Source: Phytoactinopolyspora halophila (lineage in GTDB: Bacteria; Actinomycetota; Actinomycetes; Jiangellales; Jiangellaceae). Taken from it: a stretch of 64,000 nucleotides of DNA. Below the pieces are notes generated by a model that saw nothing but the letters and a program-made list of their open reading frames with translations, searched no databases and was not told the DNA's origin. The stretch covers positions 123,336 through 187,335 of the forward strand of contig NZ_QMIG01000006.1 in the NCBI RefSeq assembly GCF_003287285.1, in the 5' to 3' direction. Each line of letters starts with the position of its first letter. Position 1 is the stretch's first letter. The position numbers and the translations under genes are program-made. This document shows positions 34,216 through 43,341 of the stretch, one piece after another.

Positions 34216-34776
34216 TCAGCTCACCTCCCCGGCTGGCGCGGTGGATGTCGCGGACGGGTCGGCCCGCGAGCTTCGTCGTGTCCCCGTTGACGTTCGAGCC
34301 GCGGAACGGGCCGCGGCCACGATGTTCTGGTAACCCGTGCACCGGCACAGATTGCCGCTGATGCCGTGCCGGATCTCGTCGTTGGTCGGTACCGGGGTGT
34401 CGCGCAGGAGCTGGCGGATCGCCATGACCATCCCCGGCGTGCAGAATCCACACTGCAGGCCGTGCTCGTCCCAGAACGCCTGCTGTACGGGGTCCAGCCC
34501 GTCACCATCCCCGGGCGCCACGCCCTCGATCGTGGTGATCTCACATCCGCCGGCTTGCGCGGCAAGCATCGTGCACGATTTGACCGCGACGCCGTCCACC
34601 TCCACCGTGCACGCACCACATTGCGTGGTGTCGCATCCGACGTGCGTGCCGGTGAGCCCCAGCCGGTCCCGCACAAAGTGCACCAGCAACGTGCGCGCCG
34701 GCACGGTACGTGTCTCGTGCCGGCCATTGACCTTGAGGTCGACGGTCACGTCCGTGCCGTTCGCGGCGGGATCCAT
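34216..34776 (-). CDS. 2Fe-2S (CoxS-type) subunit of a molybdenum hydroxylase
   Basis: A 186-residue small subunit with two 2Fe-2S clusters. Cluster II is plant-ferredoxin-like: [16 protein letters not shown] (Cys48, 53, 56) and Cys68. Cluster I is [14 protein letters not shown] (Cys109, 112) with [12 protein letters not shown] (Cys144, 146). All eight ligands are present. ATG 34776 has GGAGG upstream; a longer frame to 34962 has no support. The C-terminal 25 residues are a Ser/Arg/Thr-rich extension beyond the family's usual end. Confidence 0.92.
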   Translation of the reverse strand: MDPAANGTDVTVDLKVNGRHETRTVPARTLLVHFVRDRLGLTGTHVGCDTTQCGACTVEVDGVAVKSCTMLAAQAGGCEITTIEGVAPGDGDGLDPVQQAFWDEHGLQCGFCTPGMVMAIRQLLRDTPVPTNDEIRHGISGNLCRCTGYQNIVAAARSAARTSTGTRRSSRADPSATSTAPAGEVS

Positions 34777-34855
34777 CGTGCCTCCGATGCTCGTTTCGTT
34801 GCGGTGGTTCGTCACGCTACGGAAATCGCCGGGCAGGGCTCGTCCCCCCGACGGG

Positions 34856-35269
34856 TCAATTCGCCCGGCCTTCCTGGTCGGTGGCTCCGGGGCTGGGGTC
34901 GATGCCCTCGGCGCCGACCACCTCGCGCCACACGTCGAACCCGTGCTGGAACGCCACGACACCCGCCTCTGGCAGCGCGATCTCGATCGCTTCCAAGATT
35001 TCTTGCGCGCTCACGCCATGGCGCAACGCCACCCGGATGTGGCTGGTGATGTGGTGCCGCTCGGCCCGCATCACCGTCAGGCTGAGGATGAACAGCAACT
35101 CCTTGGTCCGCCGATCCAACAAGCGCTGGTCGAGGTAGGCGGCCGAGACCAGCCCGTCCGTCGCCTTGAGCACCGGCAGGTCGTGCGCGGCCATGACCCG
35201 GTGGTAGTCCAGGACGTACCCGCGTCGGCGCACCATCTCGTCGACGTACTCTTGTCGCTCGTCGGTCAT
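34856..35269 (-). CDS. carboxymuconolactone decarboxylase/AhpD-like protein
   Basis: A 137-residue helical protein starting at ATG 35269 with GGAG upstream. [20 protein letters not shown] followed by [20 protein letters not shown] and [18 protein letters not shown] is the CMD domain. The AhpD CxxC redox pair is replaced (AERHH), so it is more likely of the decarboxylase/lyase-like or unknown-function subgroup than a peroxidase partner. In aromatic clusters such proteins can act on lactone or keto-acid intermediates; here this is inferred. Confidence 0.82.
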   Translation of the reverse strand: MTDERQEYVDEMVRRRGYVLDYHRVMAAHDLPVLKATDGLVSAAYLDQRLLDRRTKELLFILSLTVMRAERHHITSHIRVALRHGVSAQEILEAIEIALPEAGVVAFQHGFDVWREVVGAEGIDPSPGATDQEGRAN

Positions 35270-35333
35270 ACGTGCTCCAACCTTCCTGTCGTGTCCTTCC
35301 CGGGCAGCCGTGATCACGCCGGCACGCACCGGA

Positions 35334-36620
35334 TCAACCCGTGATCACCAGACCTGGAACGGCAATGAACAGCGCTATCGCCAGCGCGTACGGAATGAAG
35401 AAGACGAACACGCCCTTGGAAACCGCGATCACATCGAGGTCTTTGTCCAGCGCACTGACGATGTACAGGTTCACTCCGACGGGTGGCGTCACGGCGCCGA
35501 TCGTCGTGACGAGGGTGACGATGATCGTGAACCACACCGGGTCGAAACCGAGGGATTCCGCGAGCGGGAAGAAGATCGGAATACTGATCACCAGGAACCC
35601 CAGGGCGTCCATGAAGGCCCCGCCGCTGAGGTAGATCAGCACGATGAGCAGCAAGATGGCGGTCGGCGGGATCGCCAGCCCTCCGACCCACTCGGCGAGA
35701 TCGAAAGGCAACCGGGTGAGGCTGAGAAAGCGCCCGAACACGACGGCGCCGGTGACGAGGAGCACCACCATTGCCGAGATCCGCAAGCTCTCCACAACTG
35801 CCCGCCAGAACTCCGGAGCCGACAGGCTCCGCCGGGCCAGCGCGACGATGATCGCCCCGAAGGCACCGACGGCCGCGGCCTCGGTGGGAGTGAACCAGCC
35901 GAGGTATAGACCCCCGATGACCAGGGCGAAGAGTGCTAGAGCCTCGGCCACGCCGGTGAGCGAGCGTAGCCGCTCGCCCCAGGCGACCTTCGGCCCGGGC
36001 GGGCCGAGTGCGGGCCGACGCCAGCACAGCACGAGCACGGTCGCGACCAGCAACACGCCGACGACCAGCCCCGGAACGAGCGCGGCCACGAAGAGCTGGG
36101 CGATGGATTGCTCGGACTGGATGGCGATGATGATCAGCGCCGTCGACGGCGGGATGAGCACCCCGAGCGTGCCGCCGATGGCCACACTGCCACCGGTCAA
36201 CGCGGGGTCGTACCGGTATTTCTTCATCTCCGGCAACGCGACAGCGCCCATCGTCGCCGTCGTCGCCGAATTGGAACCGGAGAAGGTGGAAAAGCCGATG
36301 CTCCCGAGGATCGTCGTTGCGGCGACCCCACCGGGAAGCGATCCGACCCACTTGTACGCCGCAGCGTAGAGCCGCTCGCTGATCCCTGCCCGGAACGCGA
36401 TCTGTCCCATCAGCACGAACAGCGGGATCACCGACAACCCGTACGAGGTGAACTGCCGGTACGTGTCCGACGCCAGCAGCTGGATCGCCGACTCCATGCC
36501 GATCATGTACGAGGTGCCGAGAAGGCCAGCCAGCATGAGCGCGAACGCCACCGGCATGCGCAGCATCATGATCCCGAGCATGAGCGCGATGCCAATAAGC
36601 GCGACGAGCGTGAAGCTCAA
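35334..36620 (-). CDS. TRAP transporter large permease subunit (DctM type)
   Basis: A 428-residue membrane protein of about 12 helices that carries out Na+- or H+-coupled uptake. The start is TTG 36620 with GGGGAG 7 bases upstream. Family patches are RMPVAFALMLAGLLG, PLFVLMGQIAFRAGIS, GGVAATTILGSIGFSTFSGS, GGSVAIGGTLGVLIPPSTAL and IGAVTPPVGVNLYIVSALDK. It works with the Q and P subunits encoded just upstream, and its position in the catabolic run makes it the probable importer of the pathway substrate, most likely an organic acid. Confidence 0.92.
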   Translation of the reverse strand: MSFTLVALIGIALMLGIMMLRMPVAFALMLAGLLGTSYMIGMESAIQLLASDTYRQFTSYGLSVIPLFVLMGQIAFRAGISERLYAAAYKWVGSLPGGVAATTILGSIGFSTFSGSNSATTATMGAVALPEMKKYRYDPALTGGSVAIGGTLGVLIPPSTALIIIAIQSEQSIAQLFVAALVPGLVVGVLLVATVLVLCWRRPALGPPGPKVAWGERLRSLTGVAEALALFALVIGGLYLGWFTPTEAAAVGAFGAIIVALARRSLSAPEFWRAVVESLRISAMVVLLVTGAVVFGRFLSLTRLPFDLAEWVGGLAIPPTAILLLIVLIYLSGGAFMDALGFLVISIPIFFPLAESLGFDPVWFTIIVTLVTTIGAVTPPVGVNLYIVSALDKDLDVIAVSKGVFVFFIPYALAIALFIAVPGLVITG

Positions 36621-36705
36621 CAGAAACTCCCCGGTCTAGCTGGCATGAGGCGGACGGACACGGAATATCTGAGCCGCGCGCAGGCGGCGAGGACCAGTGG
36701 GCGGC

Positions 36706-37230
36706 TCACCAGATGCTCTCCGGCGTCGACGATCGAAGGCTCCGCCGGATCGCTCCGAGATCGTTCAGCAAGGCCAGGGCCAGCCCGGCCACGCCGGCCG
36801 CCAACGCGAGCGAGAACGGCCAATACGGCAGCCGCAAGGACTCGGTCACAGCGCCCTGATCTCGCAGGTTCATCCCGTAGCTCACGAGCTGCTGCGCCAG
36901 CAGCCCGAACAGTACGACGCTGACCGCCGTGACCAGTGCGCCCACATATAACTGGAGCCGCATCGACAACCGGCTCATCACCAGATCGATCGCGATGTGG
37001 GACTTGCTCCGTTGCGCCTCGGCGAGCGCGAACCCGTTCACGATGACGGCCAGCAAGCCGACGATCTCGAAGGTGCCGTGGTATGGGCTCGCGACCAGCC
37101 GGAGCCCGATGTTGCCGACGGTCAGGACGAGCATGAGCAGGAGGACCACGCCGGCTATGGCAGCCAGTGACCGCGTGACCGTGTCCACACCCCTGGTGAC
37201 CGTGCTTGCTGGCATGACGTCCGTGGTCAC
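36706..37230 (-). CDS. TRAP transporter small permease subunit (DctQ type)
   Basis: A 174-residue, four-helix protein that joins the DctM subunit in the membrane. GTG 37230 has GGAGG at 7 bases. The DctQ core is EIVGLLAVIVNGFALAEAQR followed by KSHIAIDLVMSRLS. It lies between the binding-protein gene (33-base gap) and the large permease gene. Confidence 0.88.
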   Translation of the reverse strand: MTTDVMPASTVTRGVDTVTRSLAAIAGVVLLLMLVLTVGNIGLRLVASPYHGTFEIVGLLAVIVNGFALAEAQRSKSHIAIDLVMSRLSMRLQLYVGALVTAVSVVLFGLLAQQLVSYGMNLRDQGAVTESLRLPYWPFSLALAAGVAGLALALLNDLGAIRRSLRSSTPESIW

Positions 37231-37263
37231 TGGCTCGCCTCCTTCGTCGCGCGTGGCCGGTGC

Positions 37264-38352
37264 TCAGGACCCGAGCTCGGCGGTGTACTGCTCGCGCAGC
37301 TCGTTCATCCGGTCGAAGACTTCCTGCGGGTCGAAGCCATGACCCTCGGCCTCTTCGAACCAGTCGTCGATGAGGCCCTCCAGGGCACCGTCCCAGGCCT
37401 CGCGCTCGCCATCGTCGAGTTCGACGACCTCCACGCCGTGCTCCGATTCCGCCCACTCCAGCGCGTCGCCGACGTTCTGATCGTCGTGATACTCCGAGGC
37501 GAACTCGGTCATCTCCGGGCGCAGCTCGACGATCGCTTCCTGCACGTCGGCAGGCAGGTTGTCGTATTCGGACTGGTCCATCACCGCCACGAACGTGTTG
37601 GAGATGCCGAAGGCGTAGTCCGTCACGTAGTTCACCTGCTCGGCCAGGCCGAAGTCCTGCAACACCTCGCGGGAGGACATGTAACCGTCGAGAACACCCG
37701 TTTGCAGCCCCTCGGCCACCTCCGGCATCGGCATCCCGACCGGCGACGCCCCCAGTGCCTGCAGTGCCGGCACGCCGGCACCGGCGCTGCGCATCTCCAG
37801 CCCGTCCAGGTCGTCCCGGCTCGTCACCGGTTCTTCACTCTGGATGTAGGCGGGTTCCGTCGTGAACGCGGTGATGATCTCGTAGTCGGCGAATTCCTCC
37901 GGTTCGAATTCCTCGAGAAGATCGAGCATGGTCCGGCTGGCGACCTGCGAATTGGGGAAATCGACGGGCAGCGCCATGACGGAACTCAGCGGGAACCGGC
38001 CGACATCGTAAGCTGGAGAATCCATCCCCACCTCCGCGATACCACCGCTCACCCCGTCGAAGATGTCACCGGATTCGAGTAGCGTTCCCCCGGGAAATAG
38101 TTCGACCGAAACGCGCCCATCGGTACGTTCATTCAAACGTTCGGCCCATTCCTCCATCTGCACCGCCGGAAAGGATGCGGCGGGCGCGAAGAATGCGTAC
38201 CGGAGCGAAATTTCCGCCTCTTCGTCGCCGACGGATTCGCCGTCGGCGTCCTCGGCGTCGGCGACGGCACCCTCTCCACACGCGGCGAGCATGGCTGCCG
38301 CAGCGGCCATGCCCACCACCGACCGGCCACGAACCATTGTCGAGCGTCTCAT
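37264..38352 (-). CDS. TRAP transporter substrate-binding lipoprotein (DctP type)
   Basis: A 362-residue protein with a signal peptide ending in the lipobox MLAAC (Cys25), an acidic linker and a DctP fold from about residue 48. Landmarks are WAERLNERTDGRVSVELFPG, TLLESGDIFDGVSGGIAEVG, GLEMRSAGAGVPALQALGAS, the MPMPEVAEGLQTGVLDGYMS block and YVTDYAFGISNTFVAVM. The Arg in LEMRSAG is the residue that normally salt-bridges a substrate carboxylate, so an acidic ligand is expected. It is the first gene of run B; a regulatory region with palindromes precedes it. Confidence 0.92.
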   Translation of the reverse strand: MRRSTMVRGRSVVGMAAAAAMLAACGEGAVADAEDADGESVGDEEAEISLRYAFFAPAASFPAVQMEEWAERLNERTDGRVSVELFPGGTLLESGDIFDGVSGGIAEVGMDSPAYDVGRFPLSSVMALPVDFPNSQVASRTMLDLLEEFEPEEFADYEIITAFTTEPAYIQSEEPVTSRDDLDGLEMRSAGAGVPALQALGASPVGMPMPEVAEGLQTGVLDGYMSSREVLQDFGLAEQVNYVTDYAFGISNTFVAVMDQSEYDNLPADVQEAIVELRPEMTEFASEYHDDQNVGDALEWAESEHGVEVVELDDGEREAWDGALEGLIDDWFEEAEGHGFDPQEVFDRMNELREQYTAELGS

Positions 38353-38440
38353 TCTCTGCCCCCAGATAGTGTTGGTCAGGCGGATCGTGTTGGCGCCTTT
38401 AGCCCGGGGACGCTACCGGGTGTTCACGCATTCGTGTTTC

Positions 38441-38515
38441 ACCCGATCGGGTACAAGTACCACACCGAAACACCGTGGCAACACCAACCGCTGACGTATC
38501 GCTGACGTTTGACGT
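38441..38515. promoter_or_regulatory. candidate control region between the TRAP operon and the luxR-type gene
   Basis: The 270-base divergent intergenic region holds a perfect 12-bp palindrome ACCCGATCGGGT (38441-38452), directly followed by GTACAAGTAC, and two copies of CGCTGACGT (38489-38497 and 38500-38508) 11 bases apart with a third TGACGT at 38510-38515. These could be binding sites for the LuxR-type protein or another pathway regulator. No clear -35/-10 pair is discernible. Confidence 0.45.
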
Positions 38516-38622
38516 GAATCCGCTCGGGTAGGCATTGACCTGCGACGTCGGACACGGGCATCCTGCCGGGAACCCTCTCCGCATCCGCAGAACTCATCGA
38601 AACGACGCCACGGTGGTCATCC

Positions 38623-39813
38623 ATGAATTCCGGTACAGGCGCAACCCAGGATGCTCGGCACAGATTTGCCGCCGCTCTGCAATCAGCGCTCACGTTCGGT
38701 GAGGTCGAGAACGCCTTTTTCGACGCTGTCGGCGACGTCATTCCCGCCGGTGGTTTCGGTCTTTACCGTCTCGATTCGGAATCGGGCGACGTCGTGGGGA
38801 TGCGTGCCGAGGTCGGGCGGGATTTCCTCGACGATTACGAGGACTACGGCCGGGCAGACGACCCCGTGCTGGACTTCGTCGTCGAGCAGCAGCGCCCGAT
38901 CGATTCCTCGCGCGTCGTGTCACCGGAACGCTGGCAGGCGTGCGGTGCCCGCAACGCGCTCGGTGTGGGCGGCTACCACCACTCGCTCGAAGCGCCCGTC
39001 GTCGCTTCGGGAACGTTCTTCGGCACGATCAACTTCGCGCGCACTCCGGATCAGCCACCGTTCGACGAGCAGGATCTGATCGCAGCCCGGTTCGCCAGCG
39101 AACAACTCGGACTCGCCACCGAACGGGCGCTGCGCTACGAGAACACGGGCCAGCGAGCCTCCATGCTGGAGCACGTGCTCGACCGCGTCCCCCAGGCGCT
39201 CATCGTCACCGACCTCGACGCGCACGTGCTCTTCCGCAACCGCACCGCCCGCAAGGAACCGTGGCTGACCGGCCAGTCAGGGTGTGCCGGATCTCCGGGC
39301 CAGCTCGAACAGCCGGGCCAGTCGAGCCATGCCGGCCATGCCAGCCATCCCGGACAACCCGGACCGGTGGAGCGAGCCGGGCCAGCGGAGCGAGCGGGGC
39401 CAGTGGATCGGAGCATCACCGAGGCCATGGCCGAGTTCCGCCAGCACGGCAAGCGGGTGCACACCGACAGCCTGCGAGACCAGAAATCCGGCCGCCAGGT
39501 GATCGTGAAGTCCTACCGGCTGGCCGATCACGACGACGCCGCCGTCACACTGATCTTCGACTGTGGTCAGGACGAGGCCGATCGCCTGCCCGTGTGGGAC
39601 GTCCTCACCCGTCGTGAACAGGAGATCGCCGAGCTGGTGAGCCACGGGCTGACCACCAAACAGATCGCCGAGCAGGCGTTCGTCAGCGAGAACACTGTCA
39701 AGCAGCATCTCAAGCGCGTCTTCGCCAAGACCGACGTACGCAACCGCGCCGAGCTCGTCCAGCTCATCTGGTCGTCCGGCCGCCGCGACGAGCCCGGTGC
39801 CACCGCCTCCTGA
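38623..39813 (+). CDS. LuxR-family regulator with N-terminal GAF-like sensor
   Basis: A 396-residue regulator. Residues about 15-170 resemble a GAF-type sensor (FFDAVGDVIPAGGFGLYRLD, GTFFGTINFARTPDQPPF, QDLIAARFASEQLGLATERA), then a PAS-like start (HVLDRVPQALIVTDLDAHVL). Residues about 220-270 are a repetitive linker (QPGQSSHAGHASHPGQPGP, ERAGPAERAGPVDR). The C-terminal LuxR HTH is complete: LTRREQEIAELVSHGLTTKQ, IAEQAFVSENTVKQHLKRVF. It is the only plus-strand gene between 25 and 53 kb and divides the two catabolic runs, making it the leading candidate for their substrate-responsive regulator. Confidence 0.85.
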   Translation: MNSGTGATQDARHRFAAALQSALTFGEVENAFFDAVGDVIPAGGFGLYRLDSESGDVVGMRAEVGRDFLDDYEDYGRADDPVLDFVVEQQRPIDSSRVVSPERWQACGARNALGVGGYHHSLEAPVVASGTFFGTINFARTPDQPPFDEQDLIAARFASEQLGLATERALRYENTGQRASMLEHVLDRVPQALIVTDLDAHVLFRNRTARKEPWLTGQSGCAGSPGQLEQPGQSSHAGHASHPGQPGPVERAGPAERAGPVDRSITEAMAEFRQHGKRVHTDSLRDQKSGRQVIVKSYRLADHDDAAVTLIFDCGQDEADRLPVWDVLTRREQEIAELVSHGLTTKQIAEQAFVSENTVKQHLKRVFAKTDVRNRAELVQLIWSSGRRDEPGATAS

Positions 39814-39867
39814 CGGTCGTCCGGGGTCGCCCGGCGAGCCTCGGGCATCGTGAGCGTCAATGAGGGC

Positions 39868-39937
39868 GACTTCGATGGCCAGACGTGCGCAAACTCCGCC
39901 ATATCGGCCAGTAAACGCACGTTTCGGCATCGAAGTC
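39868..39937. repeat. dispersed 70-base inverted repeat, family 1, copy B
   Basis: Arms GACTTCGATGGCCAGACGTG-CG (39868-39889) and CGCACGTTTCGGCATCGAAG-TC (39916-39937) match over 19 of 22 positions. Total length, arm length and loop length equal those of copy A at 22881-22950. It separates the convergent luxR-type and ThDP-enzyme genes, 54 bases after one stop and 24 bases before the other. Confidence 0.75.
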
Positions 39938-39960
39938 GGGGCCAGAAACGCCTCAACGCC

Positions 39961-41793
39961 TCAATGGCCCCGGAAATCTTGCTCGGCCCAGTAGCCGACC
40001 ACCCCTGGATCGATCTTGGCGTCCACGACCATCGGACCGGCCGGACCGTCCAGCCAGCTCGCTACTGGCCCGAGATCGGCGACGTCGCGCACGGTGACGC
40101 CAGCCGCACCCGCACCCCTGGCAACGGCGGCGATGTCCGTTGCCGGGAAGCGCACGAGATCCAGCCCTCCGGCGTCGCCGGAACCCCCAGATTCACCGGG
40201 CACCGTCACACCACCGCCGCCACCCACGTGCGGGCTGAAATGGTGAACCTCCGCGCCGTAAGCCGCGTCGTCGTACACGATCACCAGCAGCGGAAGGCCG
40301 AGCCGCACGAGCGTCTCCAGCTCGGAGAGGCTCATCAGGAAGCCGCCGTCACCCGCCGCCAGCACCGTCAGCCGGTCCGGTCGCGCGAGATGAGCACCGA
40401 TCGCGCCCGCCAGGCCCAGCCCGATCGACTGGAAGCCGGAGCTGGTGAACACGAAGCCTGCCGGATCCGGAACGGACCAGCAGGTCACCGGCCAGCCCAG
40501 GAAATGGCCGCCGTCGACCACGACGGTACGCTCCGCCGGCATGAGCGCCTCCAGTTCGAGGGACAGCTCCTGCGGGTGCACCCACTCCGGCGACGTGGAC
40601 CGTCCTCCGGCGAGCCCGGCTACTCCGGACGGCACCGCAGTGTGGTGATCGTGGATCCGCGCCGCGGCCTCCTCCGAACGCCATCCCGCATCTCCCCGGT
40701 ACTCGGCCAGGTCCGCGAGGATCGCGTCCGCGGTCTCGTGCACGTCGCCGACGACGCCGATGTCGACCCTCGGGTTCAGTCCCAGTGCGTTCGCGTCGCT
40801 GTCCACCTGGATGACGGTGGCGTCGGGCGCGAACAGCCGGCCGTGCCGCGTCGTCCATGACGTGAAGGAACAACCGAAGCCCACCACCAGGTCGGCCTGC
40901 CCCATCAGCTCCGCCGCCTCGTCCGAGGCGAACCCGCCGACGATACCGAGCGTCCACGGATCGTCCCGGAAGAAGCCACTGGCGACGGCGGTGTTCGCCA
41001 GCAACGCACCCGCGCGTTCTCCCAGCCGGGTCAGGGAGTCCCGGGCACCCGAAACGACCGCGCCCCGGCCCGCGATGAGCAGCGGGCGCTCGGCCACGCT
41101 CAGCCGTTTCGCGAGCTGGCTGACCACGTCGCGCGACGGACACGTCCGGCGCACGAGGCCCGCTCCGGTTTCGAGTGCGCCGCCGTCGTCGCCGTCGGGC
41201 GAGAGAGCCGGGCGAACCCGCACGCTCGCGGCGTCGCCACGCTTCACCTGGGCGGCCTGGATGTCGAGTGGCATCTGCAGGACGACGGGGCGGCGCTCCG
41301 AACAGGCCCGGCGATACGCGCGCACCGTGTCCTCCACGGCCGACTCGGGCCGGTACAGCTGTTCGGAGATCGCTCCGGCCCGCTCGACCAGGCCCACCTG
41401 GTCCACGGAGAAGTTCGAGCGGGTCGCGCCGGCGGACGTCTGTCCAGCCAGGACCAGGATCGGTGTGCGGCTCTTCGCGGCGTCAACGAGTCCGGTGATC
41501 GTGTTGGTCAGCCCGGGCCCCTGGTGCACGCTGCATACGGCAAGCTCCCCGGACACGCGCGTGTAGCCATCCGCCATGGTGATCGCCGCACCTTCGTGCC
41601 GTGCCGCGGTGTAGCGCGCACCCGCACCGGCCAGCGCCGCGGTCGGCATGAAATTGCCACTACCGACCACGCCGAAGACCTGCCGGACGCCCAGCTCCCA
41701 CAGCGTCTCGCCCACCAGCTGCGCGACGGACGTCTCGGCGCTCCGGACGGCACCGCTCTCAGGTCCGGTCGTCGCCTCGGCCGGTCTGGTCAT
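39961..41793 (-). CDS. thiamine-diphosphate-dependent enzyme (decarboxylase/synthase family)
   Basis: A 610-residue enzyme of the acetolactate synthase/benzoylformate decarboxylase superfamily. The PYR domain includes the activating Glu in YTAARHEGAAITMADGYTRV, and CSVHQGPGLTNTITGLVDA. The central domain has LLIAGRGAVVSGARDSLTRL. The ThDP-binding C-terminal domain shows LTVLAAGDGGFLMSLSELET with the GDG motif and, about 25 residues on, VYDDAAYGAE in place of the usual NN, which is atypical. In the cluster it could decarboxylate a 2-oxo acid. SD AGGAGG precedes ATG 41793. It ends run A. Confidence 0.87.
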   Translation of the reverse strand: MTRPAEATTGPESGAVRSAETSVAQLVGETLWELGVRQVFGVVGSGNFMPTAALAGAGARYTAARHEGAAITMADGYTRVSGELAVCSVHQGPGLTNTITGLVDAAKSRTPILVLAGQTSAGATRSNFSVDQVGLVERAGAISEQLYRPESAVEDTVRAYRRACSERRPVVLQMPLDIQAAQVKRGDAASVRVRPALSPDGDDGGALETGAGLVRRTCPSRDVVSQLAKRLSVAERPLLIAGRGAVVSGARDSLTRLGERAGALLANTAVASGFFRDDPWTLGIVGGFASDEAAELMGQADLVVGFGCSFTSWTTRHGRLFAPDATVIQVDSDANALGLNPRVDIGVVGDVHETADAILADLAEYRGDAGWRSEEAAARIHDHHTAVPSGVAGLAGGRSTSPEWVHPQELSLELEALMPAERTVVVDGGHFLGWPVTCWSVPDPAGFVFTSSGFQSIGLGLAGAIGAHLARPDRLTVLAAGDGGFLMSLSELETLVRLGLPLLVIVYDDAAYGAEVHHFSPHVGGGGGVTVPGESGGSGDAGGLDLVRFPATDIAAVARGAGAAGVTVRDVADLGPVASWLDGPAGPMVVDAKIDPGVVGYWAEQDFRGH

Positions 41794-41855
41794 CTGGTCC
41801 TCCTGGATCGATATTCATGCCGCTTCGCCGCCCGCCATCGCTGGTCACCGGGCGT

Positions 41856-43340
41856 TCAGGCGGCGGCCAACGCGGGCAGCCGCTCGGCGGTGTTGTCGTG
41901 GATGTGCTGCGCCAGCCGCTCGGCCAGGGCCATGATCGTCAGCGACGGATTGAACGTCAGCGTGCGCGAGATGGCCGATGCGTCCCCGACATAGAGCCCG
42001 TCGACGTCCCACAACTGCTGGTTCGGGTCGCAGGCCGAGCGCTCCGGATCGCCGCCCATGCGCACGCTGCCCTGCATGTGCGACGTGAGATAGCCGGTGG
42101 GCACGACGTCCCTCGCTCCGGCCGCCCGCAGCACCTCGTGGCAGAAGGCGAAGGCGTCATCGAGGCGGCGCTGGTCCTCGTCGGGAATGGGAACCTCGAA
42201 CTCGCCCACCAGGTCCTCGGTGGCGCGGACGACGCCGACGTTGGAGTCGTTGGTCATCATGAACACCGCGGCCAGGTACCGGTAGTTGTTCATCACCCGG
42301 CTCAGCGGCTCGCCCCACAGGGGGCGGAAGTCAGTGTCGACGAGGTTGCTGGCCAGGGCGATCGGATCGAGTAGCGTGGTCGCTTCGACGACGAATCCCC
42401 CGGCGGTGTCGTCTGCGAAGTCCTTGCAGTGCGCGGTGATCGGATACACCACGTGGGCGTCCATGATCTGGTCGAATACGCCGTGTACCATGCGCGAGGT
42501 GTGGGTGCCGAGGGTGGTTCCGATCAGCGACGACGCGGGGGTGCCCAGCCGATCCAGGCCGGATAGTTGTAGCAGCTGCGGGGTGACCATGGCACCGGCC
42601 GCGACGACCACCACCGGCGCCTCGACCACCACGTGCTGCCCATCCGGGTCGACGTACTCCACACCGCTCGCCTCCCGGCGCCCACCCGCGGTCGGCACCG
42701 TCCGGATCTCTCGAACCTCGCTGTCCGCTGCCACCTCAAGCTGGCCACGGACCACGGCTCCGTGAATGTAGCGGTTCAACGTCGTACCGCCCGCGTTCGT
42801 CGGGCACCCTGCGGTGCAGGAACCGCAGCTCTCGCAGTCTTCGTTCGTGTAGGACATTACGGGGTGCAGCTCGTGCCCGAGAGCGCGGAATCCGCGCTCC
42901 ACCACCCGCACGCTGTGGGACCAATCCGCGCGGCGACGCACCTGCATCCGCTGCTCCACCCGGTCGAACCACGGGTCGAGGTCGGCCGCTCCGAACGGCC
43001 GGCCGTTCGCACCGGTCAGGCCGGCCGCCTCGTACCACTTGCGGTAGTCCTGCGGCTGGGCGCGGATACCCACCTTGGTGTTGATGTTCGTCGATCCGCC
43101 CACGCTCTTGCCCGAGACCATGACGATCGGGCGGCTGCCATCCTCACGAGTACGCGCGAACCGCGGCGGATTCCATAACTGGCGCGACGCCCGCAGTTCC
43201 CACCGGTTGTACGAGCCGGCCAGGTGGTACCCACCGCTCTCGATCAGCAGTACCCGGCGCCCTTCCTCGGCCAGCCGGGTGGCCACGATCCCGCCTCCGG
43301 CTCCCGAACCCACCACGACGACATCCCGGTACTCGGCCAT
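41856..43340 (-). CDS. GMC-family FAD oxidoreductase with an internal Cys cluster
   Basis: A 494-residue flavoprotein. The FAD motif is DVVVVGSGAGGGIVATRLAE; GKSVGGSTNINTKVGIRA is the GMC signature and TSHMQGSVRMGGDPERSACD with LYVGDASAISRTLTFNPSLT completes it, with the catalytic His/Asn-type pair. Residues around 165-180 read NEDCESCGSCTAGCPTNAGG, a Cx2Cx2Cx3C array reminiscent of an Fe-S or structural metal site and seen in some gluconate-dehydrogenase-like large subunits. The next gene upstream (1-base gap) encodes a likely small subunit. It oxidises an alcohol or aldehyde intermediate; the electron acceptor is not encoded beside it. Confidence 0.87.
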   Translation of the reverse strand: MAEYRDVVVVGSGAGGGIVATRLAEEGRRVLLIESGGYHLAGSYNRWELRASRQLWNPPRFARTREDGSRPIVMVSGKSVGGSTNINTKVGIRAQPQDYRKWYEAAGLTGANGRPFGAADLDPWFDRVEQRMQVRRRADWSHSVRVVERGFRALGHELHPVMSYTNEDCESCGSCTAGCPTNAGGTTLNRYIHGAVVRGQLEVAADSEVREIRTVPTAGGRREASGVEYVDPDGQHVVVEAPVVVVAAGAMVTPQLLQLSGLDRLGTPASSLIGTTLGTHTSRMVHGVFDQIMDAHVVYPITAHCKDFADDTAGGFVVEATTLLDPIALASNLVDTDFRPLWGEPLSRVMNNYRYLAAVFMMTNDSNVGVVRATEDLVGEFEVPIPDEDQRRLDDAFAFCHEVLRAAGARDVVPTGYLTSHMQGSVRMGGDPERSACDPNQQLWDVDGLYVGDASAISRTLTFNPSLTIMALAERLAQHIHDNTAERLPALAAA

Positions 43341-43341
43341 C

